Positions 1 through 7,382 of a stretch of 26,012 nt of DNA are shown here, piece by piece. Position 1 is the stretch's first letter, and the number at the start of each line of letters is the position of its first letter. The notes beneath the pieces are model-generated. The model worked only from the letters and a program-made list of their open reading frames with translations. It did no database searches and had not been told where the DNA came from. A program made the position numbers and the translations under genes. The DNA lies in contig URPI01000011.1 of the NCBI GenBank assembly GCA_900549705.1, positions 1-26,012 on the forward strand, read 5' to 3'. This DNA is from an uncultured Eubacteriales bacterium. GTDB taxonomy: Bacteria > Bacillota > Clostridia > Oscillospirales > Oscillospiraceae.

Positions 1-1039
1 CCAGCAGATGCAGGTCTTCACCGGCATTTGCCAGGCAATAGCCGTAGCCCTCGCTGTCCGTACCGGAAAACACCGCCGCCGTGCCGCCGCACTGCTGCGT
101 GATGCAGTCGGTCAGCTCCCGGATGCCGGTGCTGTCCAGCCCTGGCTCGAAGTGCAGGACGCTGCCCTGCCCGGCATATTCCTTGGCGGTCAGACGGAAA
201 AGCTTCCGCTGCAATTCCACCACCCGGTATTTTTGAGCGGCCAGCTGGGCGCTGAAGCTTTCGGCGGCGCAGCCTACCTGTTCGGCGGGGACGGAGAACA
301 GATGCCCGGCCTTTGTGCTTTCCAGGAGCACCTGGTTCAGATAGTCCAGAGCCTGGCTGCCGCAGGCCATTTCAATGCGGCTGCCGCCCCGGAAGGGAAC
401 GGAGGAATAGAGCTTGATGAGGCCAATCTCGCCGGTGGCGGTTACATGGGTGCCGCAGCAGGCGCAGGTGTCAAAGCCTGGAATTTCCACAATCCGCACC
501 GGCCAAGGCAGCGCCTTTTTGCTGCGATAGGGGACGGCAGACAGCTCCTCCGGGCTGGGATACCAGATGTGCAGGGGGATGTTCTGCCACACGGCGCGGT
601 TGGCTTCCTGCTCAATGTCGGGCAGGGCTTCCGAAGGAATCACACCGTCAAAGTCGATGACCGTTCGGGTTGCACCCATGTGGAAGCCGGTGTTGTTCAC
701 GCCATAGCGGCGGTGGAGAATGCCGGAGACGATATGCTCCCCGGAGTGCAGCTGCATCCGCAGAAAGCGGGGAGCCCAGTCAATCTGGCCGGTGACGGTC
801 TGCCCCACGGCCAGGGGAGCATCGCACAGATGGACGATTTCTGCGCCGTCCTCCCGGGTATGGAGCACATGGGCGGAATCCAGCGTGCCGGTGTCGGCGG
901 CCTGCCCGCCGCCCTCGGGGTAGAAGCAGGTGGCATCCAGGGTGATTTCATAGCCCTTGTCCGACTGCCGGCAGGCGGTGACCACAGCCCGGAAGGCGGA
1001 TTGGTGGGCATCCTCGTAATATAATTTTCGCGTTGGCAT
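1..1039 (-). CDS. alaX: Alanyl-tRNA editing protein (AlaX/DHHA1 type), 3' end cut off by the window
   Basis: The product should hydrolyse mischarged Ser-tRNA(Ala) or Gly-tRNA(Ala) in the cytoplasm, as free-standing relatives of the AlaRS editing domain do. Translation of the minus strand from ATG 1039 gives about 346 residues without a stop. An FYPEGGGQ motif lies near residues 39-46, an HSGEH zinc motif at 98-102, and CCGTH at about 194-198 supplies the second Cys/His pair. The region after about 260 looks like the coiled segment and start of a DHHA1 domain. The ribosome site AAAGGA sits 8-9 bases before the ATG, and a consensus promoter lies at 1105-1133. The AlaRS catalytic core is absent, so this is an editing factor and not the synthetase. 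The remaining C-terminus lies to the left of the window. Confidence 0.9.
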   Translation of the reverse strand, partial: MPTRKLYYEDAHQSAFRAVVTACRQSDKGYEITLDATCFYPEGGGQAADTGTLDSAHVLHTREDGAEIVHLCDAPLAVGQTVTGQIDWAPRFLRMQLHSGEHIVSGILHRRYGVNNTGFHMGATRTVIDFDGVIPSEALPDIEQEANRAVWQNIPLHIWYPSPEELSAVPYRSKKALPWPVRIVEIPGFDTCACCGTHVTATGEIGLIKLYSSVPFRGGSRIEMACGSQALDYLNQVLLESTKAGHLFSVPAEQVGCAAESFSAQLAAQKYRVVELQRKLFRLTAKEYAGQGSVLHFEPGLDSTGIRELTDCITQQCGGTAAVFSGTDSEGYGYCLANAGEDLHLL

Positions 1040-1104
1040 ATATAAGTCCTTTCACGGTGAGCTATAATTGCATGGGCGCTTTGCGCCGGGACAGCACTGC
1101 CGCC

Positions 1105-1133
1105 ATTATACCATCCATTAAAACGGAGTGCAA
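1105..1133 (-). promoter_or_regulatory. SigA-type promoter for the alanyl-tRNA editing gene
   Basis: On the minus strand, TTGCAC (1133-1128) and a perfect TATAAT (1110-1105) are separated by 17 bases. Transcription would start near 1098, giving a leader of about 60 nt that contains a small GGCGC-TTT-GCGCC hairpin before the ribosome site. It fires away from the phospholipase-like gene, which has no equally good promoter of its own (only a TAAAAT at 1180-1185). Confidence 0.75.
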
Positions 1134-1219
1134 TGAATAAAAATTGATTTTCCCCCTGTTCAAATCCTGAAAGATGGTGTAAAATAAGCGGGATCATTCA
1201 CTTGAAGTTTGGGGAGGTA

Positions 1220-2077
1220 ATGAATTTGCCCTCAATATATGCACATTTCCGCTTTGGCGACCAGGCGGCGAAGCTGCTGCCGGAGCCGATGCAGCGCTCG
1301 ATTGCCCGGTTCCCCCAGCTGTTCAGCCTGGGTGTACACGGGCCGGATTTTTTCTTTTTCTATCAGCCGCTGTTTAAGACCCAGATGGGCAGCCTGGGCG
1401 GCTGGTATCATGACCTGACCGGTAAGGAATTTTTCCAGCGGGCAGCCCGCCATCTGGCGGACAATCCCTCGGAGGGGGCAAAGGTATATTTATACGGTGT
1501 GCTGTGCCATTATGCCCTGGACTCCGTGTGCCACCCCATGATTAACGCCGCTACCGCCGCCGGAAATCCCGTTCACACGGAGCTGGAGACGGAGTTTGAC
1601 CGGGTGCTGCTGACCAAGGATGGGCGTGTGCCCCCGGAGCGGCAATATCTGGGGCAACGGCTGAAGCTGACCTGGGGAGAGAGCGTTACCGTTGCCGGAT
1701 TTTATCCGCCTGCCACGGTTTATACCGTTCGGCGCAGTGTCCGGCTCATGGCGGCGGTGAGCCGCCTGATGACCATGAAGAACCGGAAGCTCTTGCAGCT
1801 TATTTTCAATCTGGGCGGCGAGTATGGGAGTAAAATGGTCATGCAGCAGCGGCCAAACCGCCGGTGCGCTGCGCTGATTCCGCAGCTGGAGGAGCTGTAT
1901 GAGCAGGCGCTGGAGCGATTTCCGGTTTTGGCGGCACAGCTGGAAGATTACCTTGCAGACGGAACGCCGCTGGGAACGGAATTTGATGATAATTTCAGCG
2001 GGGAGCGGAATGTGACAAAAGAGGAAAAGAATAGAAATGAAGAAATTGCAGAAAATGTTGAATCTGACGGCGAATGA
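1220..2077 (+). CDS. Zinc-dependent phospholipase C family protein
   Basis: A 285-residue protein of the Zn_dep_PLPC family, a histidine-rich helical fold related to bacterial phospholipase C. Numbered from ATG 1220, candidate zinc ligands are His9, His40 with Asp43 (HGPDF), His64, His97 with Asp101 (CHYALD), His105 and His119 with Glu123 (HTELE). No signal peptide is visible, so it may act inside the cell; its substrate is unknown. The start is uncertain: GGAGG at 1213-1217 lies only 2 bases before ATG 1220 but 8 bases before an in-frame TTG at 1226, which would remove two residues. The 3' end overlaps the next gene by 41 bases, so the two are probably translated together. The C-terminus (after about residue 265) is charged and looks disordered. 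Confidence 0.8.
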   Translation: MNLPSIYAHFRFGDQAAKLLPEPMQRSIARFPQLFSLGVHGPDFFFFYQPLFKTQMGSLGGWYHDLTGKEFFQRAARHLADNPSEGAKVYLYGVLCHYALDSVCHPMINAATAAGNPVHTELETEFDRVLLTKDGRVPPERQYLGQRLKLTWGESVTVAGFYPPATVYTVRRSVRLMAAVSRLMTMKNRKLLQLIFNLGGEYGSKMVMQQRPNRRCAALIPQLEELYEQALERFPVLAAQLEDYLADGTPLGTEFDDNFSGERNVTKEEKNRNEEIAENVESDGE

Positions 2078-3344
2078 ATGGAAATGGGTGCTGTATGACA
2101 TCGGAAACTCTGCGTTTATCCTGCTGGCTACAGCCATTGTGCCCATTTATTTTCATGCGCTGACCGATGCTGCCGGGCTGTCGGAGGCCCAATATGTAAC
2201 CAACTGGGGCTATGCAACCTCTGCTGCCACGCTGATTGTGTTTTTCCTGGCACCGATTTGCGGCGCGCTGGCTGACCACAATGGCTTTAAAAAGCCGATG
2301 TTCAGCTTGTGCGTGCTGCTGGGGGCAGTGGGCTGCGCGGCGCTGGGCGCGGCATGGAGCTGGCTGAGTTTCCTGATTGTCTTTATCGTTGCAAAGGTGG
2401 GCTTCAATGCCAGCCTGGTGTTTTACGATGCCATGCTGCCGGAGATTACCACCGAGGAGCGGATGGATAACGTTTCCTCCGCGGGGTATGCATTGGGCTA
2501 CATCGGCTCTGTGATTCCCTTTATTGCGTGCCTGCTGGTGGTGCTGAATGCGGATGCACTGGGGCTATCCACCACGGCGGCCATGGTGATTGCCTTTTCT
2601 GTCACAGCGGTGTGGTGGGGCGTGTGTACCCTGCCGCTGCTGAAATCCTACCGGCAGACGGCCTATTCTGCCCATACCGGCAACCCGTTGGTGTCCGCCT
2701 TCTCCCGGCTGGGGAAAACCTTTTCAGAGGTGAAGCAGCAGAAGCACATTTTCCTGTATATGGTTTCCTTCTTTTTCTTTATTGACGGTGTATATACCAT
2801 CATTGGCATGGCCACCACCTATGGCAGCAGCCTGGGGCTGGACAGCACGGGCTTGCTGCTGGCATTGCTGGTGACTCAGATTGTGGCGTTCCCCTGCTCC
2901 ATTGTCTTTGGGCGGCTGTCTGCAAAATATGATACCGCAGTGCTGATAAAAGTCAGCATTCTGTGCTACAGCGGCATTGCCCTGTTTGGAATGTTTTTGC
3001 AGCAGCTGTGGCAATTCTGGCTGCTGGCGGTGCTGGTGGGGATGTTCCAGGGCGGCATTCAGGCACTGAGCCGCTCCTACCTTGCAAAGATTATTCCCCC
3101 GGAGCGCAGCGGCGAATACTTTGGCATGATGGACACCTTCGGAAAAGGCGCGGATGCCATTGGACCTGCCATTATTGCCCTTGTAACCAATCTTGTGGGC
3201 GACAGAACCGTGACGGTTTTCGGCACACAGCTGAGAGGGCAGAACCTTGGCGTGGGGTTCCTGGTGCTGCTGTTTATCATTGGCTTTGTGCTGTTTGCCA
3301 AGGCAGACAGATTGAATAAGGAACGCAGGAAAGCGAGCGTCTGA
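2037..3344 (+). CDS. MFS transporter, UMF1/Atg22-like
   Basis: A 435-residue integral membrane protein with about 12 hydrophobic segments. The N-terminus (EWKWVLYDIGNSAF, from about residue 14) is typical of the UMF1 family of the major facilitator superfamily, bacterial relatives of yeast Atg22. A charged loop near the middle (about residues 205-235) separates two six-helix halves, and an RSYLAKIIPPERSGEYFG stretch matches the loop before the second conserved MFS region. The substrate cannot be read from the sequence. The start at 2037 follows GAGGAAA at 2021-2027 and lies inside the preceding phospholipase-like gene; the overlap suggests translational coupling. A strong terminator follows directly. 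The pairing of a PLC-like protein with a UMF1 transporter hints at a shared lipid or metabolite role, which is only inference. Confidence 0.85.
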   Translation: MKKLQKMLNLTANEWKWVLYDIGNSAFILLATAIVPIYFHALTDAAGLSEAQYVTNWGYATSAATLIVFFLAPICGALADHNGFKKPMFSLCVLLGAVGCAALGAAWSWLSFLIVFIVAKVGFNASLVFYDAMLPEITTEERMDNVSSAGYALGYIGSVIPFIACLLVVLNADALGLSTTAAMVIAFSVTAVWWGVCTLPLLKSYRQTAYSAHTGNPLVSAFSRLGKTFSEVKQQKHIFLYMVSFFFFIDGVYTIIGMATTYGSSLGLDSTGLLLALLVTQIVAFPCSIVFGRLSAKYDTAVLIKVSILCYSGIALFGMFLQQLWQFWLLAVLVGMFQGGIQALSRSYLAKIIPPERSGEYFGMMDTFGKGADAIGPAIIALVTNLVGDRTVTVFGTQLRGQNLGVGFLVLLFIIGFVLFAKADRLNKERRKASV

Positions 3345-3347
3345 ACA

Positions 3348-3374
3348 AGTCGGCACGAAGGTGCCGGCTTTTTT
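3348..3374 (+). terminator. Rho-independent terminator after the MFS gene
   Basis: A 9-bp stem (3348-3356 with 3361-3369, one G-T pair) with a GAAG loop is followed by a run of six T (3369-3374). It ends the two-gene unit and insulates the mal operon downstream. Confidence 0.9.
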
Positions 3375-3376
3375 AA

Positions 3377-3394
3377 TGCGGAAACGGTTGCGCA
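3377..3394. promoter_or_regulatory. Possible LacI-family operator upstream of malE
   Basis: TGCGGAAACGGTTGCGCA is an 18-bp near-palindrome: 7 of 9 pairs match around a central CG, the usual centre of LacI/MalR/CcpA sites. It lies about 90 bp upstream of the malE -35 box and downstream of the preceding terminator. The LacI-type gene at 11858-12868 or a CcpA elsewhere are candidate binders. The assignment rests on symmetry only. Confidence 0.3.
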
Positions 3395-3484
3395 GAAATG
3401 AAATTTACCGCATGGGCGAAATCAACAAAAACTCTCCTGTAAATTGTTGAAAATAGAGAAATACTGCTGAGGGGCAGAAATTGC

Positions 3485-3513
3485 TTGACAGCAACAACGG
3501 AAATGTCTAAAAT
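3485..3513 (+). promoter_or_regulatory. Strong SigA-type promoter of the mal operon
   Basis: TTGACA (3485-3490), a 17-bp spacer and TAAAAT (3508-3513). The start point would be near 3520, leaving a leader of about 110 nt. CGAAACATCCC at 3522-3532 overlaps the expected start and nearly matches a motif next to the LacI-type gene's own promoter (12931-12941), so it may be an operator. Confidence 0.85.
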
Positions 3514-3570
3514 GAGGGTATCGAAACATCCCGAAACAAAACGAGGGGGCTTCGGAATACGCGGCACTGA

Positions 3571-3599
3571 CAGAATTTGTTGCAAAATTCTGCTTTGCA
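3571..3599 (+). promoter_or_regulatory. Overlapping inverted repeats in the malE leader
   Basis: CAGAATTT (3571-3578) and AAATTCTG (3585-3592) form a perfect 8-bp inverted repeat with a 6-base loop. TGCAAA (3581-3586) and TTTGCA (3594-3599) form a second one. They share bases 3581-3592, so as RNA hairpins they exclude each other; as DNA they could be overlapping operator sites. The malE ribosome site GGAGG follows at 3616-3620. Confidence 0.4.
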
Positions 3600-3628
3600 T
3601 AAATTTAATCACAACGGAGGAGAACAAA

Positions 3629-4849
3629 ATGAAGAAAATCATTTCCCTGCTGCTGGCAGTTGTGATGGTTTGCGGCCTGTGCGCCGTGGCCGCTGCCGCA
3701 GATGATGTCACCGAAGTGACCCTGAAGGTGTGGGCACCCCAGGAAGACCAGGCAAACGCCGACAGCTGGCTCCAGCAGATGGAAGCCAAGTTTGAGGCTG
3801 CACATCCTGAGTACAAGATGACCTGGGTGAACGAAGTCGCCGGCGAAGATGTCGCCAAGGACAGCGTTATCAAGGATCCCGCCGCTGCTGCTGATGTTTA
3901 TATGTACGCCAACGACCAGCTGGGTGACCTGCTGTCTGCACAGGCACTTGCCAAGCTGGGCGGCCCCTTCCTGGAGCAGGTGAAGAACGACAACAGCCAG
4001 GCTATGGTTGACTCCGTTACCAGCACCGATGGCGGCGTTTATGGTTTCCCCGTGGCTGCCAATACCTGGTTCTGCTACTACAATAAGGATGTCTACACCG
4101 AGGAAGATGTCAAGTCCCTGGATACCATGCTGGAGAAGGGCGTTGTTGCATTCCCCACTGTGAACTCCTGGTATCTGGGCTCCTTCTTCTTCGCTGACGG
4201 CGCTACCGTGTTCGGTGAGAACGGCAATGATGCCGCAGCCGGTGTTAGCTTTGGTGAGGACAACGGTATGGCTGCCCTGAACGCCATCCTGGACATGGTT
4301 GCCAACCCCAACTACCGCACCGATGACAACGGCTTGGGCAATTCCGGCCTGAAGAGCGGCGAGGTTTCCGCTTACTTCTCCGGCTCCTGGGATTACGACG
4401 GCCTGAAGGAAGCTCTGGGCGACAAGCTGGGTGCTTGCCAGCTGCCCACCGTTACCATCAACGGTGAAGCCAAGAGCCTGAAAGCTTTCGCCGGTTCCAA
4501 GGTTGCCGGTGTCAACCCCAACTCCAAGAACCCCAAGGTTGCCATGCAGTTTGCAGCATTCCTGGCTTCCACTGATGGCCAGCTGCTGCGCTATCAGGTT
4601 CGTTCCGCCATCCCTGTGGCGACTGCCCTGGCTGAGGATCCTGCAATTGCCAGCGACATCGTGGCTACCGCTATTCTGGATACCATCGCCAACACCTCCT
4701 TGCTCCAGCCCTCCCTGCCTGAAATGGCCAACTGGTGGGTTCCCATTGAGACCCTGGGCCGCAACATCGTTGCCGGCAAGGTCACCGCTGAGAACGGCGC
4801 TGACTCCCTGGCTCAGACTCTCGACCTCATCAACAACCCTGCTCTGTAA
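3629..4849 (+). CDS. malE: Maltodextrin ABC transporter substrate-binding protein
   Basis: A 406-residue exported solute-binding protein, the capture component of the MalEFG importer. Residues 1-24 are a signal peptide (KK, then a hydrophobic core, ending AVAAAA before DD). The mature part starts with the TLKVWAPQEDQ strand typical of maltose-binding proteins, and aromatic residues such as the NWWVP segment near residue 370 suit sugar stacking. ATG 3629 has GGAGG at an 8-base spacing; an upstream in-frame extension has no ribosome site. The signal peptide has cysteines (Cys15, Cys18) but no clean lipobox, which is odd for a Gram-positive binding protein. Codon choice is restricted (AAC, GAC, GGC, CTG, AAG), as expected for high expression. 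It is first in the operon and is followed by a terminator-like hairpin. Binding of maltodextrin rather than another oligosaccharide is inferred from MalF/MalG and the amylase. Confidence 0.9.
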   Translation: MKKIISLLLAVVMVCGLCAVAAAADDVTEVTLKVWAPQEDQANADSWLQQMEAKFEAAHPEYKMTWVNEVAGEDVAKDSVIKDPAAAADVYMYANDQLGDLLSAQALAKLGGPFLEQVKNDNSQAMVDSVTSTDGGVYGFPVAANTWFCYYNKDVYTEEDVKSLDTMLEKGVVAFPTVNSWYLGSFFFADGATVFGENGNDAAAGVSFGEDNGMAALNAILDMVANPNYRTDDNGLGNSGLKSGEVSAYFSGSWDYDGLKEALGDKLGACQLPTVTINGEAKSLKAFAGSKVAGVNPNSKNPKVAMQFAAFLASTDGQLLRYQVRSAIPVATALAEDPAIASDIVATAILDTIANTSLLQPSLPEMANWWVPIETLGRNIVAGKVTAENGADSLAQTLDLINNPAL

Positions 4850-4874
4850 GCAGAATCTACGGTAACGACCTCCG

Positions 4875-4907
4875 GGCGGTAGCGGTACACTCCGCTACCG
4901 CCTTTTT
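4875..4907 (+). terminator. Intercistronic terminator-like hairpin between malE and malF
   Basis: A perfect 11-bp GC-rich stem (4875-4885 with 4892-4902), a 6-base loop and five T. Within an operon it should stop part of the transcription or protect the 3' end of malE mRNA, raising MalE over the membrane subunits. E. coli uses palindromic sequences at the same place between malE and malF. Confidence 0.8.
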
Positions 4908-5101
4908 GGTGATGCTGCAAAATCTGCACCAATGCATTGGTGCCCAGCGCCCGCCCGGTGACGTACTGCACGCCAAACCGCTTTGCGCCGGTGGGGGTCA
5001 TTCAACCGGGTGCCTGCGAAAAACTGGGGTTGCGGGCGGATGCTATCCGCCACTACGGTTGGACACTGGGGGTCAGCCAAAAGAAGAAGGGATTGAAAGA
5101 A
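4908..5101 (+). repeat. Palindrome-bearing spacer between malE and malF
   Basis: No gene is seen here. GCACCAATGCATTGGTGC (4926-4943) is a perfect 18-bp palindrome of unknown role. GGCGGAT-gct-ATCCGCC (5035-5051) followed by ACTAC is a copy of a dispersed element seen better at 9102-9127 and 25981-26003. No consensus promoter for malF was found, so malF probably depends on read-through from malE. Confidence 0.55.
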
Positions 5102-6496
5102 ATGACATCAAACCAACTTGAAAAAGTCGCTGCTGCCAATCAGAAGGACGGCGGAACATTGAAGCGTGCCTTTGAGCACGGGGATGTGTGGGTCAAGCTG
5201 TCCTTCCTGGTGATGGGTCTCGGCAATCTGGCTGCCGGTCAGCTGGTCAAGGGGCTGATTTTCCTGGCAGTGGAAGTCGGATACATCGTGTTCATGGCCG
5301 TTCCCATGGGCGGCGCTTACTGGCTGTCCATGCTCCCCAGCCTGGGCTGGCGGGAGACCGAGGAAGTCTGGAATGACGACCTGTTTGTTTACGAGTATGT
5401 TCAGGGTGATAACTCCCAGCAGATTCTGTTGTACGCGGTTGCCACACTGGTGATTACTGTGCTGTTCATTACCATCTGGCGGGCATCCGTCCGCAGCGGT
5501 TTCCTGGCCTCCTGCAAGAAGGCACAGGGCGCGCACGTCAATACCTTTGCCGAGGATGTGAAGAGGCTGTTCGACCTGAACATCCACAAGCTCCTGATGA
5601 CCCCGCCCTTTATCCTGCTGGTGGCCTTTACCGTTACCCCACTGATTTACATGATGCTGATGGCCTTCACCAACTACTCGAAGACCGACAGTCACCTGAT
5701 TCTGTTTGACTGGGTTGGGCTGAAAAACTTCGGCGACCTGTTCAACAGCACCAGCGTCATTGGCCGCCAGTTCTGGGGTGTGCTGGGCTGGACAATCACC
5801 TGGGCATTCTTTGCCACCTTCCTGAACTTCTTCCTGGGCACCATCATGGCCATGATTATCGAGCGCCCCACCACCCGCTGCAAGGCGCTGTGGCGAACCA
5901 TCCTTTCCATTACCATCGCCGTGCCCCAGTTCGTGTCCCTGATGATTATTTCCACCATGTTCAAGGACAACGGCGCTGCCCAGAAGCTGATGCGTACCCT
6001 GGGCTTCATCGGTGCCAACGAGAATCTGCCCTTCTGGACAAATGCCCTGTGGGCGAGGGTGACGGTTATCGTCATCAATGTCTGGGTCGGCATCCCCTAT
6101 ACCGTGATGAGTGTCACCGGTATTTTGAAGAACATTCCCGCCGAGCAGTATGAGGCGGCGCGCATTGACGGCGCAAACGCGGCACAGCAGTTTGCCAACA
6201 TCACACTGCCGTATATGTTCTTCGTCATGACCCCCACCCTTATTACTACGTTCACCAGCAACATCAATAACTTCAACGTCATTTACCTGCTCAGCAAGGG
6301 CGACCCCACCTATGTGGGCGACACCGCCGGTCAAACAGACCTGCTGGTTACCTGGCTGTATAAGCTGACCGTTGATAAGCAGCAGTATAACCTTGCGGCC
6401 GTCATTGGCATTATGACCTTCCTGATTCTGGCCTTTGTGTCTCTGGTGACCTACCGCAATTCCGCATCCTATAAAGACGAGGGGGCCTTTAAGTAA
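5102..6496 (+). CDS. malF: Maltodextrin ABC transporter permease MalF
   Basis: A 464-residue inner-membrane subunit that forms the channel together with MalG. An N-terminal part (residues 30-130) holds about three membrane segments and begins with GNLAAGQLVKG, resembling TM2-type hairpins often fused to clostridial MalF. The permease proper starts near residue 165 with about six segments. The cytoplasmic EAA loop, which docks on the ATPase, is at about 351-370 (EAARIDGANAAQQFANITLP). ATG 5102 follows AAGGGA at a spacing of about 9. Its stop codon overlaps the malG start (TAATG). No MalK/MsmX-type ATPase is present in the window, so a shared ATPase encoded elsewhere is likely, as in many Firmicutes. 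Confidence 0.92.
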   Translation: MTSNQLEKVAAANQKDGGTLKRAFEHGDVWVKLSFLVMGLGNLAAGQLVKGLIFLAVEVGYIVFMAVPMGGAYWLSMLPSLGWRETEEVWNDDLFVYEYVQGDNSQQILLYAVATLVITVLFITIWRASVRSGFLASCKKAQGAHVNTFAEDVKRLFDLNIHKLLMTPPFILLVAFTVTPLIYMMLMAFTNYSKTDSHLILFDWVGLKNFGDLFNSTSVIGRQFWGVLGWTITWAFFATFLNFFLGTIMAMIIERPTTRCKALWRTILSITIAVPQFVSLMIISTMFKDNGAAQKLMRTLGFIGANENLPFWTNALWARVTVIVINVWVGIPYTVMSVTGILKNIPAEQYEAARIDGANAAQQFANITLPYMFFVMTPTLITTFTSNINNFNVIYLLSKGDPTYVGDTAGQTDLLVTWLYKLTVDKQQYNLAAVIGIMTFLILAFVSLVTYRNSASYKDEGAFK

Positions 6497-7377
6497 TGGG
6501 TAAGAAAATTTCCGGTTCTATGAAGGCACAAAGAACCATTACCGATGTTATTGTGCATATCTTCCTGGTGTGCGTGGCCATCATCTGGCTGATTCCCTTT
6601 GTGTGGCTGGTTGCCCACTCCTTCCGGGGCGGCGTTGACCGCGGCCAGTATGCGGCTACCTTCTTCCCCACCGAGTGGACGCTGGATAACTACACCCGGC
6701 TGTTCACCGACACCAGCACCATCGATTTTCCCCGGATGTTCGTGAACACCCTGTTTGTTTCCATTTGCAGCTGCGCCATCTCCACCTTTATTGTTCTCTC
6801 CGTTTCCTACTGTGTCAGCCGCGTGGACTGGAAAATGCGCAAGCCCTATCTGAACATGGCCTTGGTCATTAACCTGTTCCCTGCCTTCATGAGCATGGTT
6901 GCCATTTACTTCCTGCTGAAAGCCATCGGTCTGACCGAGGGCAGCATGATTCCCCTGGCGCTGATTATCGTCTACAGCGCCGGTGCGGGTACGCAGTTCT
7001 ATGTTATGAAGGGCTATATGGACACCATCCCCAAGGCGCTGGACGAGGCTGCCTATATTGACGGCGCAACCCGGTGGGAGACCTTCACCAAAATCACCCT
7101 GCCCCTGTGCAGACCCATGGTTGTGTACCAGGTGATTACTTCCTTCATGGCTCCCTGGATGGACTTCATCTTCGCAAAGATTATCTGCGGCACCAAGACC
7201 CAGTATTACACCGTGTCCATCGGCCTGTATAGCCTGCTGACCTCCAAGGAGTACGTTTCCTCCTGGTTCACCCGCTTCTGCGCCGGTGCCGTGCTGGTGG
7301 CCGTGCCCATCGCCATTTTGTACATCTACACCCAGCGCTTCTATCAGGAAGCCATGGCCGGCGGCGTGAAAGGATAA
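6496..7377 (+). CDS. malG: Maltodextrin ABC transporter permease MalG
   Basis: A 293-residue inner-membrane permease with six predicted membrane segments and the EAA loop at about 184-203 (DEAAYIDGATRWETFTKITLP region). The C-terminus ends QEAMAGGVKG, like the MalG tail that contacts the ATPase dimer. Its ATG shares one base with the malF stop codon, so translation is coupled. The amylase gene begins 5 bases after its stop. The length is normal for the family. Confidence 0.92.
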   Translation: MGKKISGSMKAQRTITDVIVHIFLVCVAIIWLIPFVWLVAHSFRGGVDRGQYAATFFPTEWTLDNYTRLFTDTSTIDFPRMFVNTLFVSICSCAISTFIVLSVSYCVSRVDWKMRKPYLNMALVINLFPAFMSMVAIYFLLKAIGLTEGSMIPLALIIVYSAGAGTQFYVMKGYMDTIPKALDEAAYIDGATRWETFTKITLPLCRPMVVYQVITSFMAPWMDFIFAKIICGTKTQYYTVSIGLYSLLTSKEYVSSWFTRFCAGAVLVAVPIAILYIYTQRFYQEAMAGGVKG

Positions 7378-7382
7378 AAACC

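Noticed and set aside
8..1024. Open frame on the plus strand over the alanyl-tRNA editing gene
   Set aside because: The minus strand carries intact zinc and GGGQ motifs, a ribosome site and a consensus promoter; the plus frame has none of these.
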